64,000 nt of DNA from Saussurea involucrata (GCA_033807775.1 CM066312.1:32151696-32215695), one strand, 5' to 3'; shown: positions 37,022 to 49,455, counted from the first letter of the stretch. The notes: generated from the sequence alone by a model not told the origin. Translations and numbers: made by a program.

Positions 37022-38003
37022 GATTAAAATATGGAAGATTGAAAGAAAACAGAATCGAAGAACTCTGGATTAATGCGTATCTCACTTTTCGCTCCTGGAA
37101 TTCAAATGAATTTGAAAGAGGGATTTTAAGACCTATTTAAAATCCGCGAAGCTGAAAGGATTCAAACGGTGAAAAGTTGCTTTTTGTCAGAGTTATAACG
37201 GTTTCTAACAATGTGAAGTACCACAAAAGATATTTAAATGAAACGTGGTATGTTCAAAGAATAAGAAGCTGACACGTGTTATTTGATGGAAATTAACACA
37301 AGTTAAAAGTTCTGAATAACACGCTCAGAAGTCTGAGAGTGCATACTCAGAAGTTCTGAGTACACAGTTCAGAAGAAATTTCCTTGTAACCAAAATTCAT
37401 TTAAATCTCAACTTCTGATTATGTAAAGCATTTAATCATCCAGAAGTAGTTTGCACAGATAGAAAATTATTTTATCATCAAAATTCTGTCCATCTTTTGA
37501 TGATTTGATATTTCTGAAAATCATTTAAAATCTAACTTCTGACCTTGAAAAACTTTTTTTTAAGATCCAGAAGTAGTTTGAACAAGTGAAAATTATTTAA
37601 TCATTGAAAGCTTGTTCTCCTTAGAATGATTTGAGATAAGAAAGAAAATACAAACCTTGTAAGCACCTCAGAAAGATTTCTGAAAGATATCAATGCTCCC
37701 CCTTGACTTTAGCATATACTCAAACACATATTAGATATAAGGAATATGAAAATATATCATATAAAACATATAATCAACAAAATTGAAACACTTGTACTTT
37801 TCAGAAATAAGTTCTGAAAGGTAGTCAGAAGTTCTGATTAACCTATTCAGAAACAAAAATTTGAAGTTAGATTTCTGAAGTATTGACTCAGAAGTTCTGA
37901 ACTCAAGATTCAGAATTCTGAACAAGAGAGTCAGAGTTCTGAGTACACTACTCAGAAAATCTTACTTAGAAAAATATTCATTTCTGAAAAGTAACAAATA
38001 TAC
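37022..38003. repeat. Sir-C spacer with CTCAGAAGTTCTGAG palindromes and a PPT
   Basis: No gene. From 37180 to 37955 there are over ten copies or half-sites of a palindrome with arms ACTCAGAA/TTCTGAGT, for example a full copy at 37345-37361, with others near 37380, 37810, 37890 and 37930. A pol-proximal PPT (plus strand GCTCCCCCTTGAC) lies at 37695-37707. The same palindrome recurs in Sir-C coding DNA and in its 5' LTR. Confidence 0.8.
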
Positions 38004-41000
38004 TCAATTAGTCAGATTAAGCATTCCAATTTTACATATGAGAAAAGTAAACCTTTTGTGATCAAGAGGCTTTGTGAACAAGTCAGCCAATTGATACTTT
38101 ATGTGTACAAAGTGCATTTCTATAGTTCCCTTTTCCACATAGTCTTTAATAAAATGATACCTTACATCAATATGTTTGGTATTTGAGTGCTGAACAGGAT
38201 TCTGAGTGATAGCAATGGCACTTTCTGAATCACAATATATGGGAATCTTGTTGAGTTGATAGCCATAATCCATGAGTTGTGTTCTCATCCACAAAGTTTG
38301 AGAACAACAAGCAGCAACAACTACATATTCTGCCTCAACAGTTGATGTGGAGACACAATTTTGTTTCTTTGAAGCCCAACTCACCATCTTGTCTCCCAAA
38401 AAGTGACAAGCACCAGAAGTACTTTTCCTGTCCAACCTGCTTCCTGCATGATCAGCATCAGTGAATGCAGTTAATTTGAAGTCAGTTTCTTTTGGATACA
38501 AAAGGCCCAAATCAGGTGAGCCTTTAAGATATCTTAAGATTCTTTTAACAGCCAGCAAATGAGATTCTTTTGGATTAGATTGAAATCTAGCACAGAAACA
38601 TGTAGCAAAAATGATATCTGGCCTACTTGCAGTCAGATAAAGCAAAGATCCAATCATGCCCCTATAAACCTTGTTATCTACTAAAACTCCAGAGAGATCA
38701 GTATCTAACTTGACATTTGTAGCCATTGATGTTCTCATAGCAGCACAATCAGACATCTTAAACTTTTCAGAATATCTTTTACATATTTTCCTTGATTTAT
38801 AAAAATTTCATTTGGCAATTGTTTTACTTGAAGACCAAGGAAAAAGTTCAATTCTCCCATCATACTCATTTCAAATTCTGATTCCATGACTTTTGAGAAT
38901 TCATTACATAAATCTGCATTTGTAGAACCAAATATAATATCATCTACATATATCTGAATTAAAATCAAATCATCACCTTTTTTCTTTAGGAACAAAGTAG
39001 TATCAACTTTACCTTTCTTGAAGCCAGATTTTAATAAGTGTTGAGTTAGAGTGTCATACCAGGCTCTTGGTGCTTGTTTCAAACCATACAATGCCTTATC
39101 TAAAATATAAACATGATCTGGAAACTCAGGATCAATAAACCCTTCAGGTTGATAGACATAAACCTCTTCATTGAGTATACCATTTAAAAATGCTGATTTG
39201 ACATCCATTTGGTACACTTTGAAGTTCTTATGTACAGCATAGGCCAAGAATATTCTGATTGCTTCTATTCATGCCACAGGTGCAAATTTGTCTCATCATA
39301 GTCTATTCCTTCCTGTTGAGAATATCCCTTTGCAACCAGTCTGGCCTTGTTTCTGACTACAACACTTGACTCATCTTTCTTGTTTTTCTAAATACCCATT
39401 TTGTTCCAATAATAGACTTTCCTTCAGGTTTTGGAATGAGCCTACAGACTTTATTTCTCTCAAACTGTAGCAATTCATCTTGCATTGCCAAAATCCAATC
39501 TGGATCCTCTAGGGCTTCATTGGCTTTCTTAGGTTCAATTACACTTAAAAATCCTGCAAACATTGCTTCATTTGCTGTTGCTGATCTAGTCTGCACTCCC
39601 ACTGATGGATCTCCTATCACTTGATGAATATGATGGTCTTTTTTCCATTTGTTTGAAGTAGGAAGCACATCAATCTCTGAAAAATTGTTGTTTGTATCAT
39701 TCTCATCCACAACAGCTTGTAATTCTGAACTATCCCTTTGTTTTGAGACTTGTTGAGGTGTAACATCCAAATTTGGATTCTGAGTAGTAGAGTCAGAATT
39801 CTGAATAACTTGCTCAGAGTTCTGAGTATCTTGCCCAGAAGTCTGAGTACCTTGTCCAGAATTCTGATTAAATTGTCCAGAATTCTGAGTACCTTGTCTA
39901 GAATTTTGAGTACTAGGCTCAGAAATTTCATCACTTGTATTGAATAACATTGGACATTCCTCAGATGGACCAGTATCAGAAATTACTGTTGTTTGTACCT
40001 CTGAACTTCCCTTTTTCATTTCTTGAATCATTTTAGGATTTTCAAAATCTGCATAAGATTCAGAAGTTAATTCCAGAAATGCATCCTTAAACAATAAATT
40101 GAGTTCTGAATAGTTAGGATTAGAATCTGATTCAGAAGTCATTTTTGTTTTATCCTGTTTGAGTTCTGAACTGTTTTGTTCAGAAGTCTTCATTCTTAAC
40201 TAATCAAAAGTGACATTGATGCTTTCCATAATTCTATTGGTTCTTCTGTTGTAGATTCTGAATGCTTTGGAAGTTAATGAATAACCAACAAAGTATCCTT
40301 CATCTGCCTTTTTATCAAATTTACCAAGATTTTCTCTGTCTTTGAGAACATAGCATCTGCATCCAAAAACATGAAAAAATTTAATTAGTGGTTTTCTTTT
40401 GTTGATCAGTTCATAAGCAGTTTTATTCAATCTCTTATTTATCAAACTTCTGTTTTGAGTAAAGCAAGCAGTGGCAATTTCTTCAGCCCATAGGAAGGTT
40501 GGAAGTTTTGAATAAGCCAACATGGTTCTCGCAGCTTCAACCAGAGTTCTGTTCTTCCTTTCAACAACACCATTTTGTTGAGGAGTTCTGACAGCAGAAA
40601 AATTATGAGAAATCCCAGAGCTTTGCAAAAAGTTTTGAAGGGTCTCATTCCTGAATTCTGTTCCATTGTCACTCCTTATTTTCTGAACTGGAAGTTGTAA
40701 GAATACTTGAATTCTTTTGATGAAATTAATCAGTGTTGTAGCAGCCTCAGATTTTAATCTTAAGAATTCAACCCATGTGTATCTTGAATACTCATCCACA
40801 ATGACAAGTACATACTTCTTTCCTCCCATTGATTGAACTGAAATAGGACCACACAAATTAGTATGTAACATCTCTAATGGTGACATGCATGAAGAATCCA
40901 TTTTCAACTTGTGAGAACTCTTCTTCATCTTTCCCATTTCACATGTTGAACATAATGATTCTTTCTCAAACTTGATCTTTGGTAATCCTTTAACCAAATG

Positions 41001-41473
41001 TTTGCCAACAAGATTGTTCAGATCCTTAAAATTCAGCTGAGAACACCTTCTGTGCCATAGCCAACATTCATTTGCAGTTGCATTTGATAATAGACATACC
41101 GGAGTTAATGCTTGAATCTTTGAAAAGTTAACCACAAATAAGTCCATATGTCTTTTGGCCTAGAACACTTTTATGTCTTTTCAGTCAGAATTAAACAACC
41201 TGTTATGTTGAACTTGATCTGACAGAAACTATCCAAAAACTGACTTATGCTGAACAGATTATGTTGTAAGCCTTCCACATAGAAAACTTTCTGAATGGTC
41301 AAATATCCTTTTGTTAAATCCCCATAACCTCTAACTTGTCCTTTACTGTTATTGCCAAAGTTAACTGCTCCTCCAGCTTTTTCTGTGAAATTTGTCAGAG
41401 AAGACTTATGACCTGTCATGTGTCTTGAAGCTCCAGAATCTAAAAACCACACATGACAGCCCTGCAAAAACAA
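38004..41473 (-). pseudogene. pol: Sir-C pol (protease, integrase, RT, RNase H)
   Basis: Copia order on the minus strand: protease end LDSGASRHMTG (41473-41171); integrase with GAG-pre-integrase finger WHRRC...CSTCEMGK and core (41147-40200); an IN-RT linker rich in QNSGQ/QNSE repeats (40193-39357); RT with YVDDIIFGS (39247-38735); RNase H with DRKSTSG and ending FLICKIGMLN (38756-38004). The first integrase catalytic Asp is replaced by Asn (residue 97 of the 41147 ORF, codon AAT at 40857-40859, in HTNLCGP), while D160 and E196 are present. Frames change near 41160, 39300 and 38750. The element is therefore inactive. Confidence 0.9.
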
Positions 41474-44400
41474 TTAGTTAGATTTAGGTACCCATACTGG
41501 AATGGGTCCTTCTTTGTTAGCTTTGATATCTGATTTAACATATGTTCCTTTAACTTTCCATTCAAAATATGCTTTTAAACACCACTTTCCTTGTACTTTT
41601 ATGAAATCAGAACATTTTCTGTTCACAAAATTGTTTCTTTTCTTCTTGAAAACATTAGGTTGAGTCTGAGAATTACTTTCAGTCTTCTTTTCCTTTGATT
41701 TAAACATGTTTTCATTCTTCTTTTCTTTTGATTTAGATTGAGAACTATTTTCAATCTTCTTTCCTTTTATCTGAGTTTGAGAAACCAAAACAGTCTTCTT
41801 TTCTGAATTCTGGTTTGCTTTGGTCTTAAAAGATGTTTTAGAAAATGTTTTAAAATTCAGACTTTTCTGAGAGAATTGAAATGAATGACTACCACATTGA
41901 ACACATTTCAGATGTTTACTTGCATGAATCGACAAATCTAAATGAAAGGAATTTTCATTTTTATTCATACTATTCAGATTACATTTGCATTCATTACAAG
42001 AACCATAGACAATTGGTTTAACAGTAATATTCAATCCAATCTTCTCAAGGATCTTTTTCAGATCTCCTTCCCTTTTGCTTTCCTCTCTTTCTGAAACATT
42101 CAATTTTTCAGAATTAGCAGATGATTTAGATGATTCACCTTTCTCAAATGTACTTGATTCATCAAAGAATTTCTTATTTTCTTTCGAGGCATTAATCTTG
42201 AAAAGATCATACTCATTCTTTAACTTCTCAAGCTCTGTTATTTTCTCAACATAGATTTTGTTTTCTTTTAAAACCTTTTCAAGTTTAAAATCTACATCAC
42301 AGTAATCATTTTCAAGTTCATCAAAAGTTTTCCTTAAGTCTTCAAGTTCTTGATTAACAAGTTTAAACCTCTTCTCAAGTTCTGAAAAACTTTCTGAATT
42401 GGATTGAGAATTTTCAGTTGACTCAGAATTTTGACTAATAGTCTCAGAATTCTGACCTTCAGACTCAGAATTCTGACTAGAAGACCCAGAGTTCTGACTG
42501 ACTGTTTCAGAAACCTTGCTTGCATCAAATATACTTTCAATGTCAGGATAAGAAAAACTTGGTTTTTTATCTTTGTAACTAAAATTCAGAGAGTCATATT
42601 TGAATTTAGCATTATTATATCGTGGTTTCTCTTCTGTTGGTTTTGAAATTTCTTTCTTTACCTTGTCTTCTGAAACTTCTGACTTCTCAGATTTTGGTTC
42701 AGAAATTGTTTCCTTTGCTTTTACAGGACTTGATTTTTGTAGACTGTCTGAACTTGTTATTGAACTAGAAGGTCTTATAAAAACTTCAACTAACTATGGG
42801 ATTTCTGGTTTAGGAACTTGTAGTTTATCAAAATCATAAAGATTTGATGAAGCTCTTTTCAAAACAACATTTTCTTCTAAACCTAATCCCATTTTTGGAT
42901 TATAAAATCTTGTGTCTTTAACATTGCTTGTAAGAAGATTCAAAGTTTGTTGAGTTTGACCTCTTTTCAGATTGAGATCTTCCAACTCTTTGATTTTTGT
43001 ATATAAATTCTTTCTTTCATCAAGCAACATGTCAAATTTAATTTGTAAATCAACCTTTTCATCTTTTATTTCTGAGAGTTCACTATTTAATTCAGAAATC
43101 TTTTTCAAAAGATCAGAATTTTCTTTTCTGACTCTTTGTTTCTCAACCTCAGATTCTTCAAATTGTTCTTTAATAATTTCTTTTTCTGTTATGAATTTGT
43201 TAACTAGAATTCTTTCACCTTTTATTTGTTTTCTCAGTTTAACAAATTCAGAATTCATATTACCAATTTGAGTCATTAAATCTATTTCAAGAGCAGAATG
43301 TACCTCAGAAGAAGATTCAGAACTTGCATCCTCATAGTCAGAATCTTCTTCATTCCTCATCTTAGCCATATAACTTTGCATTTGTGAGAAGTGAATGCAG
43401 TCTTCTTCATCAGAAGAATAATACAGCTAGTTCTCTTGTTCTGCTAACATTGCAATCCCACTATCTCTAGTTTTGGCCAGCTGAGCTTTCTTTGCATAAT
43501 ACTCATAGTCTTTCACCACTTTTCTCTCTTCCTTCTCTTCCTTTTTTCCATACTTACTTTCTTCTCTATCTTCCTTCTTCTTATATTTCTCTTCTGAACT
43601 CCCCTGTTCTCTTCTGTACTTACCCTTAAACTTCTTCTTTCCACACCTCTTGTTGAAAGTATTAGTTAATAAAGCTAATTTCTCAGCAATCAGCTTGATA
43701 TCATCATCTTCCTCATATCCTTCTTTCTTCTCAGATTCCTCCTCTAGCTTTGGTATTTCAGACAGAAACACAGATTTCTTGGATGTTTTGGATGATTTGG
43801 TGATCTTGGATTTTGAAAGCAAAGCTAATTGATCAGAAACACTCTTCTTTTCCTCAACCACTTGCTTAACAGAATCTTCATGCTGATTAAGAACACAAAA
43901 CAGATCATTCTGATCTTCTTCACACATATTTTTATTCATTTGGAGACTAATGGCAAAAGATGACCATTCTGAATTAAGACAATTCAGAAACTTGTAGTTT
44001 ATTTATGACGTAGTTTTCTTCAGCCCATTCCTTCTGAGATCATTCAAAATAGTGCAAAAATTGTTATATGACTGAGTTAAACTTTCACACTCTTTTGCTT
44101 TGAATCTTTCATAAGCATTTATGCATTGATTTAACTTTGCTTGAATTGATTTGGTAGTTCCAAGCATTTGTTTCTCAAGTTCATCCCACATCTCTTTCGC
44201 TGATGTTCCACTATCAATTCTATTGAAAACCTCATTTGGAATAGCCAAAGTTAACATAGTAACTGCTCTTTTATCAATTCCATGTCTCTGTTTCTGTGCT
44301 TCTGTGTATTGTGAAAAACTTTTCTTCACTCTGGTAGCAGGAATCTCTGATGTAGTATTTGTTGCAGGTGTAGCAGCAACATCTACATAAACTTCAATAG

Positions 44401-44545
44401 GACCTTCACGAATTGAAATCATAAAATTCTCATCGATATTATCCAAGAATTGAATAATACGAATCTTCCATTGCTGATACTCTTCTGGAATAAGAACAGG
44501 TGGCTTTGTCTCAAATCCCATCGAGAGAAATTCTTTAGAAGACAT
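41474..44545 (-). pseudogene. gag: Sir-C gag, long, with several stops
   Basis: The start is chosen at the ATG at 44545, 206 bp from the 5' LTR. The distance is 212 bp in Sir-D, and the N-termini align (KPPVLIPEEYQQWKIRI versus KPPTLLRDEYPQWKIRM). The N-terminal part has the UBN2/gag fold signature AIPNEVF...WDELEKQM. Then come lysine-rich and coiled-coil regions (43939-42794) and QNSES-type repeats encoded by the CAGAATTCTG palindromes (42540-42334). Last are Cys-rich pieces (CNECKC, CVQCGSH; 42103-41474) running into the protease in the same frame. Most open pieces share one frame, so nonsense codons rather than frameshifts dominate. The gag is much longer than a minimal Copia gag, as usual for Sireviruses. 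Confidence 0.8.
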
Positions 44546-44737
44546 GATTGTAAGATGATTCAACAGAAAGACAAATTCGAATTTCTTGATCGAAAATAGA
44601 ACGAATTCAAGAATTACTGAGAATTCAAGAATTACGAGTAGCAGCGGAATCTATTATCGAATTGATCAAGAAATCTTCAAGAACACGATCTAGAAATCCT
44701 TAAGAACATGATCTTGAACAAATTTGTTTGTTGATTA

Positions 44738-44749
44738 GCTCTGATACCA
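44738..44749 (-). other. Sir-C primer binding site (tRNA-iMet)
   Basis: The minus strand reads TGGTATCAGAGC, two bases from the LTR end at 44752. Confidence 0.95.
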
Positions 44750-44751
44750 AT

Positions 44752-45329
44752 TGTAGAAACCAGGATTCAATCTTACAATCAATTATGAACAATTAGGAAC
44801 AATCAAACAGTGAAATGATAGAGATTTGGATCAAACAACTTTGTATTCAATCAAGAACAGATTACAGATCTAGAGAGAGAATCTCTCAAAGATTACAAAG
44901 TGAATACAAAGTTATGCGAAAAGTTAGTTAGCTTACAGTTGCTAACTTCTATATATACTGTAAGGAAAAGCTAAAGCTACGGTACATATATGTAACAGAC
45001 TAATAGAACAATTACACGTGTCCTAATTAGTAACAGAATATAAATGAAAATATCCTAAGACATAAGTTCTGAAAGACATGTTCAGAACTTCTGAACATCC
45101 TTCTGATCAAGCACTTTAGAACATCCTTCAAGCACTTGGACATTTTCATCTTTATCTTCAGAAGTTCTGAGTCTCCTACTCAGAACTCTGAACCTTCTAT
45201 TCAAACTTTCACACTTGATAATCTTTTCGAGACTTCTCTATTCAGAAGTTCTGAGTCTCCTACTCAGAACTCTGAGTCTTCTGCTCAGATGTCAACACTT
45301 GTGTTTTTGACAAAACTTCAGATCTAACA
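44752..45329 (-). mobile_element. Sir-C 5' LTR (578 bp)
   Basis: On the plus strand it runs from TGTAGAAACC to GATCTAACA. Read on the element's strand it starts TGTTAG, as other Sir LTRs do. A TATATATA box is near 44950. A palindrome cluster of the ACTCAGAA/TTCTGAGT type lies at 45065-45300. Its partner 3' LTR is absent: the left end of the block carries a different LTR. Confidence 0.8.
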
Positions 45330-45484
45330 AAATCATAATACTTGTTTCATATCTATTGATTTCTATTGTTCGTTGCACTGATCTGGAACTCACAAGATTG
45401 ATGTACTGAATTGTCACTGGATCAGTTATCACATTTGACATCTTGATTTAATCCTGAAAAAACGAAACACAAATACCAAAAATA
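45330..45484. other. Flank between Sir-C and Tek-2
   Basis: 155 bp with no gene. It contains the inverted partner (45354-45390) of the filler sequence at 33231-33268. Confidence 0.5.
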
Positions 45485-45761
45485 TGTAACACCTCGGATT
45501 TTCCATTATTATATTTAATATGAAGGGGTCGAAAGAGTAATTAGTCAAAGTTTTGGACCAATTGTAAATATAAAGCTTCAGGGTTGAGTTGGTCATTTGT
45601 TGATAGTTTATTTTATATAAAAAGTCTGAGTCGGCTAAAATTGAGAAAATATCTCAATTGAGTTCTTGAAGTCGGTTCTATCAAGTAGAGAGAGGGAGAT
45701 ATCCAGAATCTTGAATTTGTTACGGTAAGAATTGAATCATGGTTTTCAATTTAATCTCTTA

Positions 45762-46414
45762 GGGTGCGTTTGGTTCGGCGGATTCCGACGGAATTGGGCG
45801 GAATTGGAATGGTCAATTCCATTGAACAAATTTCATTGTGCTGTTTGGTTTGCAATGGAATGGAATTGAATTCCATGAATTCCACCCAAATAAGGAATTC
45901 ACCATTCCTTTACAAAATGGATGGAATTGAATTCCATTCCATCCAAATTTGCCTAAATGACAAAAATACCCTCATTTAATTTATTACTTTAGTTTTTTAT
46001 TTTATTTATAATTTAATTTTAATTTTAATTTTAATTTTTAATTTTAATTTTTAATTTTATTTTTAATTTTAATTTTAATTTTAATTTTATTTTTTTATTA
46101 ATATAATTTAATACATTTAGTTTTTATTTTTTATTTTTGGGTTGCGTATATTATATTTTTACACATTAAAGTATTTAATAATTATTTTATAAAAAAGGGT
46201 ATTTTGGTCATTTGTCGAAAATTCATTCCAATTCCAAAGCTACATTCTGGGAACCAAACAGACAGATTCCAATTCCTTTGACAGATTCCATTCCAATTCT
46301 GTCAACCAAACAGGTGGTTAAACCTGACAACATTCCATTCCAATTCCTTCCAGATTCCAATTCTTTTGACAGATTCCATTCCTTCAGAAATCATTCTGCG
46401 AACCAAATGCACCC
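45762..46414. mobile_element. Tourist-type (PIF/Harbinger) MITE, 653 bp
   Basis: Terminal inverted repeats GGGTGCGTTTGGTTCG and GGGTGCATTTGGTTCG (15 of 16 match) are flanked by a TTA target duplication (45759-45761 and 46415-46417), as for PIF/Harbinger. Inner arms are rich in GGAATTGGAATTCCATT-like inverted motifs and can pair extensively. The middle is AT-rich with (TTTTAA)n runs. No transposase is encoded. Confidence 0.9.
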
Positions 46415-46679
46415 TTAGGAATCAATAAGCAGATTAAGCTGATTTTGATTTGGTATTGGTTTGTTGGTGTGAAAGATTGAAGGTAAATCCATTTGAATTG
46501 CAGTCTGCGTTCGAGTTCTAAATCCCAGGTGAGTTCATCTCTTTGCTAAATTTTAGGTGATACCATCTAATTCATGAACGATTTGAGTTTATAAATGGTA
46601 TTGGTAAACTTTGGTTACTGGTTTAGGAAGATATCTTGACTGGTTCGTAGAATTGTATTGAAAATTGATATGCAGATCG

Positions 46680-47060
46680 AAGTGTCGGTATCGAAGTATC
46701 GGTATCGAGTCCCGATATCGAAGTCCCGGTATCGAGTCCCGGTGTCGAGTCCTGGATTGGGACTCCTGGAATTGGGGTTTCCCGGAATTGAGTTTACCGG
46801 ATGAAGTTATATCCCCGAAGGGGTATATTTCGGAAGTTGTATTCCCGGAGTGGGATATTCTGGAAGTTGTATTCCCGGAGTGGGATATTCCGGAAGTTAT
46901 ATTCCCAGAGGGGGATATTTCGGAAGTTGTATTCCCGAAGTGAGATATTCCGGTCCCGGAGGGGGATATTTCGAAAGTTATATTCCCGAAGTGGGATATT
47001 CTGGAAGTTGTATTCCCGGAGTGGGATACTCAGGAAGTTATATTCCTAGAGGAGATATAC
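46680..47060. repeat. Tandem CCGG-containing repeats in the Tek-2 LTR
   Basis: First a short GTATCGAGTCCCG series (46685-46755), then about eight units of roughly 30 bp of the form GAAGTTRTATTCCCGGAGTGGGATATTC (46800-47060). It is the same kind of CCGG-rich block as in the other Tek LTRs. Confidence 0.85.
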
Positions 47061-47214
47061 AGAATTTATATCTCCGTATGGAGATATTCAGACATAATTA
47101 TAACTCAACTATGAGTATGATACGATTTGATATGATACGATTTGGTATGTGTTTTGATTTGGTACGCACGCATACTAGAAGTGTAATGGATCCATATGCA
47201 CTAGTATTATGTGA

Positions 47215-47650
47215 ACACGTGGAATAGGCGTGGCACTAATCGTAATTCCCGTGGATTTGAAAAATGAGGAATAGGTCGGTCTCTAATGGTAATTCCTATT
47301 TAGTGTTATAATGTGAAAAACGTGGAACAGGCCGGACTCTTAATGGTAATTCCCGTTGATTGAAATGAGGAATAGGCCGGGCGCTTAATGGTAATTCCCA
47401 TTTAGTATTGTGATTGATAAACGTGGAATAGGCGTGGCTCTTAATGGTAATTCCTATTGATCTGAAATGAGGAATAGGCCGGGCTCTAATGATAATTCCC
47501 ATTTCGTATTATGATGTGTAATCGTGGAATAGGCGGGGCACTAATCGTAATTCCCGATTTCTGTTGGAAGATAAGGGATAGGTCGGGCGCTTAATGGTAA
47601 TTCCTACTTCCACTTCAAGAAATAGGCATGGCGCTAATTGTAATTTCTTG
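47215..47650. repeat. GGAATAGGC...TAATGGTAATTCC tandem repeats
   Basis: About nine units of roughly 45-50 bp containing GGAATAGGC and TGGTAATTCC, with alternate units differing, so a dimer of about 96 bp is suggested. Confidence 0.8.
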
Positions 47651-48216
47651 ACATGAGCAATGATCTAGAACCTGTAGGATTTGTAGTGACGCTTTGGAAC
47701 ATGAGACTATGACCTACTTAGTGTTTGTCATTCTCATGGAATCGAGTATGATTCCCGACATTGAAAAATGTTATCTGTACGGTAAGAAGATTGTAATCTG
47801 GTTAATTGGTATGCTTTGTTTACAAAGTTGGTTTTCAAAACTCATAAAGATTTTGAATTGAAAATTTGATGTTCTCACTAGGCGTAAGCCTAATCGTTTC
47901 CAATGAAATTTTCTTACTAGGTACTAGCTCGGGAAGGGATGCTAAGGGATGAGTGACGAGTGGTACCGAAACCTTACTTTTGGTGATGTAATGGAGGAGT
48001 TAGTGGAAGCATTGATATTTTGGAGATATTGTAGACAACCCTTATAATCGGAACGTGTACATTATGGATTAGATTAGTAGGTTGTTTATAAAAATTGGAT
48101 GTATATAAGAACCTTATTATGAATTCTCCATTTATGTATAAAACATTTGGAAATAGTTGCCTTGGACCTTATAAAATTAAGGTTTAAATTTATTATGATT
48201 TTTAGGGTGTTTCAGT

Positions 48217-48229
48217 TTAGTATCAGAGC
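48217..48229 (+). other. Tek-2 primer binding site, decayed
   Basis: TTAGTATCAGAGC, one mismatch from the tRNA-iMet site TGGTATCAGAGC over the core, immediately after the LTR. Confidence 0.75.
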
Positions 48230-48565
48230 TGTAGTTTAAGTGAACTAGGTATGATCGTGAGATACCTAGACTTAAGCTGAGATGATTAAGTTATGATTGT
48301 GAGATTGTGTAGAAGTATTAAGACGGGATAGTCTTAGAGTCGACGGAAATACGTGAATTAAGAACTGTGATGATGGTAAGGAGGATTCTTATGTATAGTA
48401 TATTCATAATTTCAATTAGCTACTGTTATTATGAATATATTGTTACGTAAGCATACTTGTTTTAAATTGTTATAGTGATTAATGAACGTTAAAGTATGTT
48501 TCCTGTATTTGAGATCGTGTATAGCCATTTCCTATGGTAATCTTTATGTGCTTTGACAAAATACG

Positions 48566-48847
48566 ATGGTGAATACACCAAACAGATCTCCTATTTCTTC
48601 AGAAGAAAGGGCGGCAAATAAATGGGTGGAAAAGCAACCCGAAAATGGTGGAACTTATGAAAGTCCACCAATACCACTTATTCTAGGGGATGGAGAAAGT
48701 CAAAATCATCGACATGATGTTGGTACTTCTAATCCAGCGATGACATAATCTACTCTGGAGTCACGTCTGATGGAAAATATGATGAGAGTTATGAATGCTG
48801 CACTGACTCAACACAAGTAGCAGATAATGTGGATAGTTGGATCCACT
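48566..48847 (+). pseudogene. gag: Tek-2 gag N-terminus, truncated by Tek-3
   Basis: Starts MVNTPNRSP, comparable to MVNTRSQV of Tek-1, 352 bp after the LTR (about 335 bp in Tek-1). After 60 codons a TAA stops it (48746-48748), but homology continues as ENMMRVMNAALTQ, comparable to the [11 protein letters not shown] segment of Tek-1, until Tek-3 begins at 48848. Confidence 0.8.
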
Positions 48848-49344
48848 TGTAACATCCCGGTTTCCATATATACAAATAACATACATTTCACAACATAATT
48901 TCATCTCAAAAAGATACATCATATTTCATATTTGGTCCCATAATCTTACTAAACATAATAAGAATTTCAGTACAAACTTTTTGACTAAATAATTTACATT
49001 ATGACTAACAACAAAGCCATAAGTACAAAAACACTTCATGATCTTCATAACACAAGTCTTCCCAAAAGCTAAGCAACGACTATCCTTCTTATTTGTCCTT
49101 ACTTGATCCACGACCTGGAATACATATTTTTAAAACAAAATGAGGGTTAGACCTAGCGGTCTAAGTGAGAAAATCCATGTCATTTCACAATCATTATAAA
49201 ACCCATTTATATAAAATCCTTTATATAAACACACATATATCACACGTAATTAAATACCAATCAAGACTCGTGCACTGTGTTCAACTCATCCTCTTTCTCA
49301 TTCTCATTTCTCCTGGCCATGTTAGTTGGTTGCGAGCCAACTAA

Positions 49345-49455
49345 TCCACTGTACAACAACTACAACCAACATCGCTGTACAACAACTACAGCAACACCGC
49401 TGTACAACAACTACATCAAACACCGTTGTACAACAACTACAACAAACACCGCCGA
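49345..49455. repeat. Four-copy minisatellite in the Tek-3 LTR
   Basis: Four units of about 26-27 bp built on CTGTACAACAACTACA followed by a variable AACACCG end. Confidence 0.85.

Larger units (their letters stand above)
45485..48214 (+). mobile_element. Tek-2 5' LTR (2.7 kb including a MITE)
   Basis: Starts TGTAACACCTCGG and ends GGGTGTTTCA, followed two bases later by a decayed primer site. About 47890-47945 (GGCGTAAGCCTAATCG... TAGGTACTAGCTCGGGA) is the reverse of a segment in the solo LTR near 5990-6045, placing it in the same superfamily but the opposite orientation. It hosts the Tourist MITE and two tandem-repeat regions. Confidence 0.8.

Noticed and set aside
36237..37073. Plus-strand ORF of 278 codons
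   Set aside because: It is antisense to the conserved N-terminal module of the Sir-C downstream ORF. Its Ser/Phe/Leu-rich composition is a shadow of that frame.
37731..37925. Minus-strand ORF in the Sir-C spacer
   Set aside because: It lies wholly in the palindrome-rich non-coding spacer, without homology to other elements.
33289..45329. Reading the Sir-C' and Sir-C block as one ordinary full-length element
   Set aside because: The two LTRs do not match, no target duplication is seen, and composition changes at about 36275.
49345..49455. Regularly spaced repeats resembling a CRISPR array
   Set aside because: Units are contiguous with no unique spacers, and the context is a plant LTR. It is a minisatellite.
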